From: a virus | Direction: 5' to 3' (one strand) | DNA: 39,073 nt | Virus record (IMG/VR): IMGVR_UViG_3300032895_000011 | Span: 1 to 39,073 of that record | Shown: piece by piece, positions 1 through 7,505 of the stretch | Layout of the letters: each line of letters opens with the position of its first letter | Numbering within the stretch: position 1 is the first letter of the stretch | Position numbers and translations under genes: made by a program | The notes under the pieces: model-generated | Database searches by the model: none | What the model was told of the DNA's origin: nothing | What the model saw: the letters and a program-made list of their open reading frames with translations, nothing else

Positions 1-59
1 GGGGGGGGCTGGGTGGGGGGGGCGCGGCGGTGCGGGTGAGGGTTGGTTGCTGGGTCCAT
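1..59 (-). CDS. Possible start of a host gene, cut by window edge
   Basis: A leftward ATG at 59 opens a frame that stays open to the window edge (about 19 codons, rich in Pro, His and Arg). It sits only a few bases after the likely transcription start of a good promoter at 70-99, so the mRNA would be nearly leaderless; I see no Shine-Dalgarno sequence. The palindrome inside that promoter is of the kind bound by TetR-family repressors, so an autoregulated regulator is one possibility. The first 30 bases are unusually G-rich and may be poor contig-end sequence. Too short to assign. Confidence 0.3.
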   Translation of the reverse strand, partial: MDPATNPHPHRRAPPTQPP

Positions 60-69
60 GATGGGAGAC

Positions 70-99
70 ATACTAAACTAACGGTTAGTTAGTGGTCAA
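70..99 (-). promoter_or_regulatory. Sigma70-type host promoter reading left
   Basis: On the minus strand a -35 box TTGACC (99-94) and a -10 box TAGTAT (75-70) are separated by 18 bases. The spacer is filled by a perfect inverted repeat (76-90), so a bound repressor would block RNA polymerase. The promoter is outside the phage end at 156 and is taken to be host DNA. Confidence 0.5.
76..90. promoter_or_regulatory. Palindromic operator, TetR-like
   Basis: AACTAACGGTTAGTT has perfect 7-bp arms around a central G. Palindromes of this size and A/T pattern are common operators of TetR-family repressors (family knowledge). Its place between -35 and -10 supports an operator role. Which protein binds it cannot be told from this window. 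Confidence 0.5.
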
Positions 100-155
100 G
101 GGGATTCTTTGGGGGGAGGGCGAGTTTTTTTGGGGCGTGGGTTTTTTGGGGTGGG

Positions 156-202
156 TGTAGGGCGCCAGCGAAAACTGGAAGGCGCGCCACTGAAAACCGG
201 AA
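156..202. other. attR: Phage right end with two transposase-binding repeats
   Basis: A TG dinucleotide at 156-157 starts a block that resembles the Mu end, read from outside inward. Two imperfect direct repeats follow: 162-180 (GCGCCAGCGAAAACTGGAA) and 184-202 (GCGCCACTGAAAACCGGAA). They match at 16 of 19 positions and lie exactly 22 bp apart. In Mu the R1 and R2 MuA-binding sites are also adjacent, 22 bp apart, begin about 6 bp from the terminal TG and contain a GAAAA core. The last phage gene ends about 100 bp inside. Bases 151-155 (GTGGG) would be the 5-bp target duplication; the other copy is outside the window. Confidence 0.7.
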
Positions 203-214
203 CCAAACAGGACG

Positions 215-256
215 CCTGAGAACCCCCTGAGAGCCACCTCAGCACCCAACCTCAGA
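215..256. repeat. Short repeated motif CCTSAG near the phage end
   Basis: Four related motifs occur at 215 (CCTGAGAACCC), 226 (CCTGAGAGCC), 237 (CCTCAGCACCC) and 250 (CCTCAGAACCC), spaced 11, 11 and 13 bp. The last overlaps the stop codon of the fibre gene. The spacing is near one helical turn, which would put them on one face of the DNA. Function unknown. Confidence 0.4.
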
Positions 257-2882
257 ACCCGAACCAGTCTTGCAGATCGGCGGCAGTCATACCGGCCGCC
301 AGGTGGTTGCCGCCTGCGTTCAGGTGCAACTCCCCGTCCTGCTGCTCAAACCATTTTGCGCCCCACGGCCCGCTGACCGCGTCGAACGCCGCATACGCCT
401 GGAGGTTCAGCACGTAATCGCAAACCGGGGGCGTTCCCTGGGAGGCAGCCCCACCCATCCAGCCAGCAATAGTCTGGATGTCGTCATTGACCGCCAATGA
501 CGCATTCCGGATCACATCCGTGTCGCAAATCACCTTCGCGCCGTAGGAATGCATGGTACTGGAAAGGGACGTATAGGTTGCCTCGATCTGCGCGACGGTC
601 TGACCGGCGCTGCGGTCGTTATACCCCCCCTCTATCAGGACAAATTTGTTGCCGCTATAGGCCGCCAGCGTCGGCTCCACGACGTTGGGGAGGATGTTCG
701 ACCCGACGAAGCTGCTCAGATCAGCGCCAGTGAGTGCGGTGTTCACGAAGGAAATGTCGGGGCGGTCAAGCTGCGCCGCGGTTTGCCGCAGCAAATCCTG
801 CTGGTAGGGATAGCCCCACGCCTCCATGTGACTATCACCGAGCGCCACCACAACCCCGCGCTTCTGGGGATAGGTTTTGAAGGTCTCCGCGACCGATTCC
901 TCAAGCTCCGCATCCTCCGTGGCCGAAAGCGTCCAGGGAAATATCAGGACCATCGATTCATCGGCAGGCGCGCTGATGCTGCCGTTCCACAATTCCCCCA
1001 GCGTCCCGCCAGACACCGTCGATGACGTGCCCGCACTGCCTGTGTTGCACACATTGCCGACACAGAACGTCGTGGTGGTGCTGTTGCTGCTGCCCAGGTA
1101 GAGCGTGGCCTCGTCGGGCATCCCCGGTCCGTTGATTTTCGTGCTCGAGTTGTCCTGCAACTGCGTGCCGGCGGTCCCGGTGCCGCCCCCGGCATTCAGA
1201 TAAATCAGAGGCAGGGAACCTTGCGCGCCCAGGTGCAGCAGGTAGGCGCCGGCATTGTTGGACACGACGCCGGCCAGAACAGCCACCGTGTAGTTGTTGC
1301 CGGTCACCGCAACGGCGGTCCCGAGCGATAAAAACGTGACGGTGGTCGGGTCCCAGTCCGATGCGGAAGCGGTGCGAGCATCGAACATCCAGGACCGCGC
1401 GTTGCCGAGGCGGCGCCCAGGGAACATGACAGGCTGATCGGCCTGGACGGCTGTTTGCGTCGCTTCGAGGTTTGTCTGGCCACCGCAACCCTGGTTGTAT
1501 ACGATGGCAAGGCGCGGGTTAACGCCGGCCGAATAGGTCGCATATTGGGCGATCGGCGCGCCGCCCGAGGTAAACCCGTCCAGCGTCTTCTCATCCAGGG
1601 AACCATCGGATTGGAAGCCGATGTTCTTGACCTCGCCCGTATCGCTGCGCTGGATTTCGAGCGCACTCCCCGTATAGGTCTGCGTCAGCAGGCGCGTGCT
1701 ATAACCGATCGCATATTGTGGCGTCAGGTTCCAAACCGAACTCCCATCACCACCCGTCGTAGCGAGCGGTGAGATGCTGGACGGAGACACAGGGCACGCG
1801 TGCATGCGGGGCTGGGTGATCGACCACGTGGCCGGCACGTTCGGCGAACCGCCGGTGCACGTCAGCGTCGTGATCTGCATGCCGCCCGTGAACGTGAGCA
1901 CCTCGTTGGCGACGCAGCTTCCCCCTCCGGACGTATAGGTCGCGTTGCTGATGTTGGTCAGCGCGACGTCGAGCGGCAGGATCGCGCTCTCCACCTCCTG
2001 CCATTCGGCATAGCCGGCCGTATTGTCCTGTGCTTGGTAGACGCGCCCCAGGCTGTCTTGCCATGTCGCGCCATCCGCAAACGGGACCGAGCTGTCATCG
2101 TTCAACTGCGGAGAGCGCGGCCCTGCCGCAATGCCGTTGATGTTCAGGGAACCGTTCACGGTGCCCTGCACCCCAAGATTGCCGCCAATAACGCCGCCGG
2201 CGGCATTTAACGGCACGAACCCCAGCGCGGCCGTCACGTCGCCGCTCATGAGCGTCACCGCGCCGCTGCGGCCGAACACGGTGGTGACGTTGGCATTCAG
2301 AAGGCCGTTGGAAGGGGTCAGCCCGCTGCCCACGCCAAGCGCCGCCAATGCGCCCGCGCCGGAGATGTCCCCCAAAGCCGGCTGCCCCAGGTGCGGCACG
2401 CCGCTGGTGTCGATGTAGGACACCCACTCATGCGGCTGTTGCGCCACGCTCGCCACGCCGCCGGGCGTGCTGCTCGTCGGCGCTGGCAGCCGCTGATAAG
2501 GCAGTGTTCCGCTGCTGATATTGCTGGCGTTCGTGGTATCCGTTGTGGCCGACGCCGCGAGCCCCGACACATCGGCGGCGGCCGGTTGTGCGGTCGAAGG
2601 CACGCCCGACGTGGAGATCCCGTTGACGAACTGATGCGCCGCCGGCGTCAGACTTTGCACACCCCCCAACGTGGTTGGCGTCGGCGCCGGCAGCGCGCCG
2701 GCGGTGGTACCACATGAAAACGTCCCGGTGGCCGCGTTGTAGTTCAGATGCTGGCCGCCGGCGTCGCCGCAGCTCGGCAGATTTTGCAGCTCCACCGGCC
2801 CGGTCGGCGTCGGCGTCTGCGCCTGCGCGGCCGTCGCCACGCACGCGGCAACAAGCGCCCCGACAAGCCAAATCCTGCTCAT
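252..2882 (-). CDS. Secreted/tail fibre protein with SGNH hydrolase domain
   Basis: An 876-residue protein. The ATG at 2882 is chosen because it overlaps the upstream stop (ATGA) and opens a clear Sec signal peptide: Arg3, a hydrophobic core, and an AQA cleavage site near residue 21. Residues 64-109 and 132-176 are two related units (both start LPAPT and contain an H-x-F/W...SGVP passage), as in fibre stalks. The C-terminal about 200 residues look like an SGNH/GDSL esterase: GDS with Ser684, Gly of the TGAD block, GGYND with Asn755, and DGELH with His853; the Asp-His spacing is one residue longer than the usual DxxH. This would remove acyl groups from a surface glycan. A signal peptide is odd for a virion fibre. 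Last gene of the late operon; a Mu-S-like or receptor-degrading role is inferred. Confidence 0.7.
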   Translation of the reverse strand: MSRIWLVGALVAACVATAAQAQTPTPTGPVELQNLPSCGDAGGQHLNYNAATGTFSCGTTAGALPAPTPTTLGGVQSLTPAAHQFVNGISTSGVPSTAQPAAADVSGLAASATTDTTNASNISSGTLPYQRLPAPTSSTPGGVASVAQQPHEWVSYIDTSGVPHLGQPALGDISGAGALAALGVGSGLTPSNGLLNANVTTVFGRSGAVTLMSGDVTAALGFVPLNAAGGVIGGNLGVQGTVNGSLNINGIAAGPRSPQLNDDSSVPFADGATWQDSLGRVYQAQDNTAGYAEWQEVESAILPLDVALTNISNATYTSGGGSCVANEVLTFTGGMQITTLTCTGGSPNVPATWSITQPRMHACPVSPSSISPLATTGGDGSSVWNLTPQYAIGYSTRLLTQTYTGSALEIQRSDTGEVKNIGFQSDGSLDEKTLDGFTSGGAPIAQYATYSAGVNPRLAIVYNQGCGGQTNLEATQTAVQADQPVMFPGRRLGNARSWMFDARTASASDWDPTTVTFLSLGTAVAVTGNNYTVAVLAGVVSNNAGAYLLHLGAQGSLPLIYLNAGGGTGTAGTQLQDNSSTKINGPGMPDEATLYLGSSNSTTTTFCVGNVCNTGSAGTSSTVSGGTLGELWNGSISAPADESMVLIFPWTLSATEDAELEESVAETFKTYPQKRGVVVALGDSHMEAWGYPYQQDLLRQTAAQLDRPDISFVNTALTGADLSSFVGSNILPNVVEPTLAAYSGNKFVLIEGGYNDRSAGQTVAQIEATYTSLSSTMHSYGAKVICDTDVIRNASLAVNDDIQTIAGWMGGAASQGTPPVCDYVLNLQAYAAFDAVSGPWGAKWFEQQDGELHLNAGGNHLAAGMTAADLQDWFGF

Positions 2883-3214
2883 GAGGGATACCATGTGTTG
2901 ACCTGGTCGAAGGTGAAGCCGGCGTTGCCGCCTGGCGGGACGCCGGTCGCGATGTTCATCGCGTTGCCGTAGATCAGCGTTCCGCTGGGCGGGAACGCGA
3001 GCAGCAGCCCGGTGCCGGCGTTGAAGATCCACTGATAGCCGCCCAGGATCGACTGAAGCTGAACCCCGCAGCTCGTAGACACGTTGACAACGATGTTGCG
3101 CACCGCGGTCAGCGGCGTGGCGCCCGACTGGCCGCCTGGCTGCGCCACGATGCCCGTCATCACGGCCGCCGGGATCGGCGGCGGCGCGTCGAGCTGCGTG
3201 ATGATGATTCTCAT
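2879..3214 (-). CDS. Tail-end structural protein, hypothetical
   Basis: A 111-residue protein beginning MRIIITQLDAPPP. The start at 3214 is chosen from the ATGA overlap with the gene before it; the longer open frame upstream has poor, Arg/His-rich coding content. The C-terminal half is Gly/Pro/Asn-rich with a pattern (LLLAFPPSGTL, GGNAGFTF) typical of small beta-rich fibre-associated proteins. It lies between a small beta-sandwich-like protein and the SGNH fibre and overlaps both by 4 bases. I do not recognise a named family. Confidence 0.6.
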   Translation of the reverse strand: MRIIITQLDAPPPIPAAVMTGIVAQPGGQSGATPLTAVRNIVVNVSTSCGVQLQSILGGYQWIFNAGTGLLLAFPPSGTLIYGNAMNIATGVPPGGNAGFTFDQVNTWYPS

Positions 3215-3525
3215 GCTGTCACCGATCGCTGAACGCGGATGCCGAACGTCTCGGAATGCACGATCACGCCGCCCGTGGTGATCGCCTTGATGTCGGCGCG
3301 CAGCGTGCCAACAGGCCACAGCGCGGTGCCTCGCTGGGTGATGGTGGCGACGCCGGTCACCGTGGAGGCCACCACGGATAGCGTGGCCACCAGGTTGTCC
3401 TGCGCATCGCGCACCTGGCTGGCCAACGTCAGGTTCGTCAGGTCGATGGGGACTCCATCGTCAGCCAGGACTGTGAGCTGCAGCAGCAGCGTGTCGCCGC
3501 GGCGGATCTGGACTTCGCGCGCCAT
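3211..3525 (-). CDS. Small beta-rich baseplate/fibre protein
   Basis: A 104-residue protein with the pattern REVQIRRGDTLLLQLTV...DLTNLTLASQVRD, i.e. alternating strands like the N-terminal domains of phage baseplate upper or fibre-adaptor proteins that have a cargo-binding beta-sandwich. It ends in an ATGA overlap with the next gene and follows the assembly-chaperone-like gene by 3 bp. Structural role inferred from fold pattern and position; no catalytic residues are visible. Confidence 0.6.
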   Translation of the reverse strand: MAREVQIRRGDTLLLQLTVLADDGVPIDLTNLTLASQVRDAQDNLVATLSVVASTVTGVATITQRGTALWPVGTLRADIKAITTGGVIVHSETFGIRVQRSVTA

Positions 3526-3528
3526 GCG

Positions 3529-4056
3529 CTACACCGCCAGGGTCACGCTGCTCGCCGGCAGCGCGGTGGCGTTCAGCGGATTGCCGGTCGCAATCAGATC
3601 ACATGCGGTGACGAAGTTGTCGATCGCCTCCGCCACCGCCGTCCATTGCGCGACGGTGAAGGTGTGCCAGTTCCCCGTGCTGTCGAGCATGGGAAATGTC
3701 GTGGCCCCCCCGGCGAACGCCCCCGTGCGGCTGACGGTGGTCATCACCGCGGCCAGCTTGATTTGCGTGGCGGCGTCGGTCGGGAACAATGTAGCGGCCA
3801 GCGTGATGCTGCCGGTCAGCGCGACCGTCAGCCCCGCGACGGACGCAGCCGCCGCCTGCTGGGCCAGCGTTGGCGCCGGTGCGGTCACCACCGGCGCGGT
3901 GAAAGCGCCCCCCGCGTAGCTCCACCCGATTGCCGGCTGGGGGGAAAGGCCGTCGATCTGCACCCAGGTTGCGCCGGCCGCCGGCAGGTTGGTGGCCGCG
4001 GTGGCGATCGCCACATTCGTAACCGTCCCCCCGCTGACTTCGGCGAACGTGCCCAT
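3529..4056 (-). CDS. Tail fibre assembly/attachment-like protein
   Basis: A 175-residue protein. Residues about 30-55 contain the pattern WVQIDG...QPAIGWSYAGGAF, the tryptophan/glycine signature found in many fibre-associated or fibre-assembly proteins (xxGWxYxGxxF). The C-terminal half (about residues 60-175) is helical and Ala/Thr-rich. The ATG at 4056 shares its first base with the previous stop. In Mu a fibre-assembly protein (U) follows the fibre gene, and this gene has the same position, but the sequence is not close enough to name it U. Confidence 0.6.
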   Translation of the reverse strand: MGTFAEVSGGTVTNVAIATAATNLPAAGATWVQIDGLSPQPAIGWSYAGGAFTAPVVTAPAPTLAQQAAAASVAGLTVALTGSITLAATLFPTDAATQIKLAAVMTTVSRTGAFAGGATTFPMLDSTGNWHTFTVAQWTAVAEAIDNFVTACDLIATGNPLNATALPASSVTLAV

Positions 4057-5228
4057 TATGCGAACTCCGTTACGAGAAGGATTCCGGACGCCCCAGCGTT
4101 GCCGGGAACCCCGCTGCTGCCGACGATCGCCGCTCCGCCGCCGCCCGCGCCGGGACCAAGGCCGCCCAACGGCGACACGCCGCCAGGGCCGCCGGTCGCG
4201 CTGATGCCCGCACTGGGGGAAATGCCCGTTCCCGCAATGCTCAGGCTGCCGGCCGCGCCGGCGGCGTTGAAGCGATTGCCGCCCGTCGCTGCCGCCGGCG
4301 GAAACGCGCCAGGCAGCACAAGCAGGGTGTTTGTCCCCGGCCCGGCCCAGGGCGTGGCGATGCCGCCTGGAGCGTTCATGAGCGACCCCAGCGAACTGGC
4401 GCCCCCGTTGCCCCCCGACCCGCCTCCTGCGGCGCCCGCCGCGCCGCCTGCACCGATGACCACCGACTGCGACGCGCCGATTTGCGAGCGGGTAAACGAT
4501 CCGAACGTCACCGAGCCGGCCGATGCGCCGCCCGAAATGGCGTATTCAGAAGACGTGCATGTTGGCAGGCCACCGCTGCCCCCTCCGCCACCGATCAGCA
4601 GGAAGAGGCCCCAGCTCATCAACGGGTTCGGCGTATAGGTGCCCGACGTGTCGAATATCTGGTCGCCGAGCCGCCGCCCCGTCGGCTCCGCATCGACAAG
4701 CCAGCGCGACACGCCGTCGCCAAACAATGTCAGTGGGGCAGCGTTCGTCAGAGATGGCGCGGCGATGGCGGATAGAGCCGGGGACTGGAATGTGTCGCTC
4801 CCCGCGGCGGCAAAGGTCACCGTCGCCGAGGTCGTGTCGGAACGAACGAACTTGAAGCGCAGCGGCCTGCCGTTCGCCGCCGCCGCCGCGGGCATCGTGA
4901 TCGCCACGTTGCCCGCCGCTGCACTCACCAGCACCAGGCCGGCGTTGTCGGCGGTCAGCGTTATATTGGCCGTGACGCTGGTGACGTTGCCGGCGGCGGC
5001 CCGCAGCACAGCTTGCAGCAATTGTGTATCCGCGGCAGGCGCCCCGTCGGCGGAATAGTTCTGCGGCGTAATGCCAAGGCCGGCGATGAGACCGACGATG
5101 CTTTCGTCAACGCCGTTGAACCACACCTCATCGAACGTGGTGCCGACAATGCCCGCGGCCAGGTTCTTGTTCTGCCAATACCGGACGCCGCCGACCGTCA
5201 CATATCCGCTGCTGGAAACGCGGTCCAT
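4056..5228 (-). CDS. Glycine-rich tail fibre protein
   Basis: A 390-residue protein. The N-terminal about 70 residues (GGVRYWQNKNLAAG, FDEVWFNGVDESIVG) look like a baseplate-attachment part. Residues about 90-190 are Ala/Thr-rich beta repeats. From about residue 210 onward come long glycine tracts (LLIGGGGGSGG, GGAGGAAGAAGGGSGG) typical of adhesin tips made of polyglycine helices. It ends LLVTEFA, the pattern seen at the end of glycine-rich receptor-binding fibres. Likely the main receptor-binding fibre (Mu S equivalent by position after gp48). It is followed directly by the assembly-like protein. Confidence 0.75.
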   Translation of the reverse strand: MDRVSSSGYVTVGGVRYWQNKNLAAGIVGTTFDEVWFNGVDESIVGLIAGLGITPQNYSADGAPAADTQLLQAVLRAAAGNVTSVTANITLTADNAGLVLVSAAAGNVAITMPAAAAANGRPLRFKFVRSDTTSATVTFAAAGSDTFQSPALSAIAAPSLTNAAPLTLFGDGVSRWLVDAEPTGRRLGDQIFDTSGTYTPNPLMSWGLFLLIGGGGGSGGLPTCTSSEYAISGGASAGSVTFGSFTRSQIGASQSVVIGAGGAAGAAGGGSGGNGGASSLGSLMNAPGGIATPWAGPGTNTLLVLPGAFPPAAATGGNRFNAAGAAGSLSIAGTGISPSAGISATGGPGGVSPLGGLGPGAGGGGAAIVGSSGVPGNAGASGILLVTEFA

Positions 5229-5234
5229 TGGCTC

Positions 5235-5828
5235 TTACCCCGTATAGTTGAACACGGCGCGCGTCCAAAGCGGAGCTTTCGCCGTGATGAAGGGTTGCAG
5301 GACGTTGGCGGCGAAGCCGCCCAGCGTGTCGCCACAGACCGTGTCGCCGCAGATCGCATCCCAACTGTCGTCGGTCGGAAGCGTCACCAGGAAAACCAGG
5401 TGCTGCGGCCAGGGCAGCAGCGTGTCGCCGCACACCGCTTCGCCGCAGACCGGCAGCGGGAACTCTTCAATCGTGATGGTGACGCCGATCGACGCAGCCA
5501 CTGCGATGAAATAGCCGGCACACACGATCGGCGCGTCCACCCACCGGTTGTGCAGAAGCTGTGCCTGCTGCGCGCTGGAAAGCGGCAGCGTGTCCCAGCC
5601 ATACGGATCAGGCCCCAGCACACGCTGATAGTCCGCCAGCAGGTTCACCGCCGTGCCGGGGTCAAGCTCCTGCTCGAAGCTCTCCATCTGCGCTTCGATC
5701 AGCGACCATTCGTTTGCCACCGCCAGCAGCCGCGCACCCCAGTACGTGTCCGGATCGCTGGGGAGCGCCCAACCCATCGGCTGCAGCGCCAGCATCTCGG
5801 CCTGGATCTGGATGGGCGTGCGGCTCAT
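5235..5828 (-). CDS. Baseplate protein, Mu gp48/YmfQ family (DUF2313)
   Basis: A 197-residue protein. Its N-terminus (MSRTPIQIQAEMLALQPMGWALP) and the central LDPGTAVNLLADYQRVLGPDP are the signature of the gp48/YmfQ baseplate-wedge family, which links gp47 to the fibres. The family's conserved G-x-CGD-L element occurs twice as near-duplicates: VCGEAVCGDTLL about residue 128 and AICGDTVCGDTLGG about residue 165. The start overlaps the gp47 stop by ATGA. Usual family length is close to 200. Confidence 0.85.
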   Translation of the reverse strand: MSRTPIQIQAEMLALQPMGWALPSDPDTYWGARLLAVANEWSLIEAQMESFEQELDPGTAVNLLADYQRVLGPDPYGWDTLPLSSAQQAQLLHNRWVDAPIVCAGYFIAVAASIGVTITIEEFPLPVCGEAVCGDTLLPWPQHLVFLVTLPTDDSWDAICGDTVCGDTLGGFAANVLQPFITAKAPLWTRAVFNYTG

Positions 5829-6958
5829 GTGAACACCACCGTGCCCAGCGTCAGCAACGATGTGACCGTCGCCGGCGCCACGTCGCCGGAAGGCGCGCTG
5901 CGGTCGAAATTGTAAACGCCCGTCGCGCCGCTGATCGCGGCGTCAGACCGGGAGATATCCAGCGTGCTGCCGATCTCGATGTCCGGCCCGACGAAATACA
6001 GGCTCAGCGCATTCTCAATCGCCTGCTGCACTGCCGTGGTGTTCGGGTTCGGCGCCAGCGTGAAGTTCACCGGCTGCAGCGTGGCTGCGATCACGGACAC
6101 CACCGGTGCGCCCAAAGGCTTCCGGTTCGTCGCGTCGTTCAAATAGGCCGTCGCCTCACTCAGTTCGGTAGAGGTCGGCACGCGCCAGGCCGTCACCACG
6201 CCGCCGCTGCTCAACACCGGCATTGCCAGCGCCACGGTGACCTGGCCCAGCCCCGGGCTGAACGCGTCCGGCATGCAGCCGGGTAACACCGCCTGCGCCC
6301 ACTGATCGAAGTCGTTGGCGTCGCCGCCAGCGCCGCGGTTGCGGATCCGCGCCAGCAGCCGCGGACGCCAGCTCGTCTCCACCGGTTCCAGATCCTGGCC
6401 GCCGGTGACGCCATTCGAATCAATCGTGCCGGACTGCGATATCAAACCTTCCAGCGGAGACACTGCCGTCAGTGTCACGCCGGCCGCCAGGTTGCCGGCA
6501 CTCCCCGCCGCCGCCGCCGAAACGCCGATCGAGAACGCCCCCGACGCTTCGATGGTGCCCGCGTTGATCACTTCGTAGATCGCACCGCCCGGCACGCTGA
6601 ATTCGAATCCGCCGGGAACCACCGTGCCGATCTGTCCGCCCGGCAGCACCAGGTTGCCCGCGGCCGGCGTCGGCTGATCCTGCGGCACACCCCATATCGC
6701 GGCATGGCGCGGCAGCCACAGCACCGCCGTATCCGGCATCAGTTCCTGGCCGTAGCGCGCCTGCATCTGGTACAGGTCCTGCGCGCTCAGATCGATCACG
6801 CGACTATGCACCGCCAGCGTTGAAATCGGGCTGCGCGCGTCAACGACGATCGGCGGCGATCCGGGAAACTTCAGCAAATAGATGCGCTGGTATTCGGCTT
6901 CGTAGACCGCGGCGGCGCGGGCCGCGACGACGCCCGGTGCTGGTACCGGTACGGGCAT
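5825..6958 (-). CDS. Baseplate J-like protein, Mu gp47
   Basis: A 377-residue protein. The start at 6958 (MPVPVPAPG) is favoured by a TGATG overlap with the gp46 gene; the further in-frame upstream extension is Gly/Arg-rich and non-coding in character. The middle (residues about 90-330) has the baseplate_J pattern: repeated GLISQSGTIDSNGVTGGQDLEPVETSWRPR, RIRNRGAGGDANDF, WA...PG. It forms the outer baseplate wedge that anchors the gp48 protein and fibres. Position and length fit Mu gp47 (about 380 residues). Confidence 0.9.
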   Translation of the reverse strand: MPVPVPAPGVVAARAAAVYEAEYQRIYLLKFPGSPPIVVDARSPISTLAVHSRVIDLSAQDLYQMQARYGQELMPDTAVLWLPRHAAIWGVPQDQPTPAAGNLVLPGGQIGTVVPGGFEFSVPGGAIYEVINAGTIEASGAFSIGVSAAAAGSAGNLAAGVTLTAVSPLEGLISQSGTIDSNGVTGGQDLEPVETSWRPRLLARIRNRGAGGDANDFDQWAQAVLPGCMPDAFSPGLGQVTVALAMPVLSSGGVVTAWRVPTSTELSEATAYLNDATNRKPLGAPVVSVIAATLQPVNFTLAPNPNTTAVQQAIENALSLYFVGPDIEIGSTLDISRSDAAISGATGVYNFDRSAPSGDVAPATVTSLLTLGTVVFT

Positions 6959-7425
6959 CAGCCCACCGCCAGGTTGTGGGAAAGCTGCACCGGGCCGGCC
7001 GCCATCTGCCAGCCCAGCACCTGGTAGCGGACCCACCGCACCTTGATCGTTACCGGCACGCCCATCGCGGCGATCGGCGCGGCGCATTCCTGCAACGCAC
7101 TTTCAGCGAACCGCCGCGTCGCCTCGGTTTGCTTGCGGCGCGCCAGCAGCCACATGCGGCTGCCGAACAATCGCCCCAGCGTATCCAGCGCATCCAGCGG
7201 CGTGCCGCGCCGCGCGACCAGGGTGCTCGGCGCATAGGCGTTCCCGACATCCGCCACCTTGTCGTCTGCGCGTGCGCGCCGGTCGCAGCCCACCGCCAGG
7301 ATCATGGCCGTCTGCGCCGTGGTGTCCATGACAAGATTGGTCCCGTCGAACGCCAGATCGACGCGACCGGTCGCCGGATCCACGGCCAGCATGTCATCGC
7401 AGAACACGGGCATGGCCCCGATCAT
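6958..7425 (-). CDS. Baseplate wedge protein, Mu gp46-like
   Basis: About 155 residues. It contains the GP46 pattern: DLAFDGTNLVMDTTAQTAMILAVGCDRRA, then GSRMWLLARRKQTEATRR and a C-terminal VRWVRYQVLGW. GP46 is a gpW/gp25-type baseplate subunit found between spike and gp47 in Mu-like phages. The start is uncertain: ATG at 7425 is given; ATG at 7413 and GTG at 7455 are alternatives, none with a strong ribosome site. A gap of about 80 bp separates it from the spike gene. Confidence 0.8.
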   Translation of the reverse strand: MIGAMPVFCDDMLAVDPATGRVDLAFDGTNLVMDTTAQTAMILAVGCDRRARADDKVADVGNAYAPSTLVARRGTPLDALDTLGRLFGSRMWLLARRKQTEATRRFAESALQECAAPIAAMGVPVTIKVRWVRYQVLGWQMAAGPVQLSHNLAVG

Positions 7426-7505
7426 CCGCGCGCGCGCGAAGCCGCGGCGACGCACCCGCGTGCGGCGTTGCGGCGCCCTGTGCGGACTGCGCGTGCAGCC
7501 CGGCG

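Noticed and set aside
2883-3032. N-terminal extension of the fibre protein to 3032
   Set aside because: Arg/His-rich and in another gene's region; the ATG at 2882 has the coupling and signal peptide.
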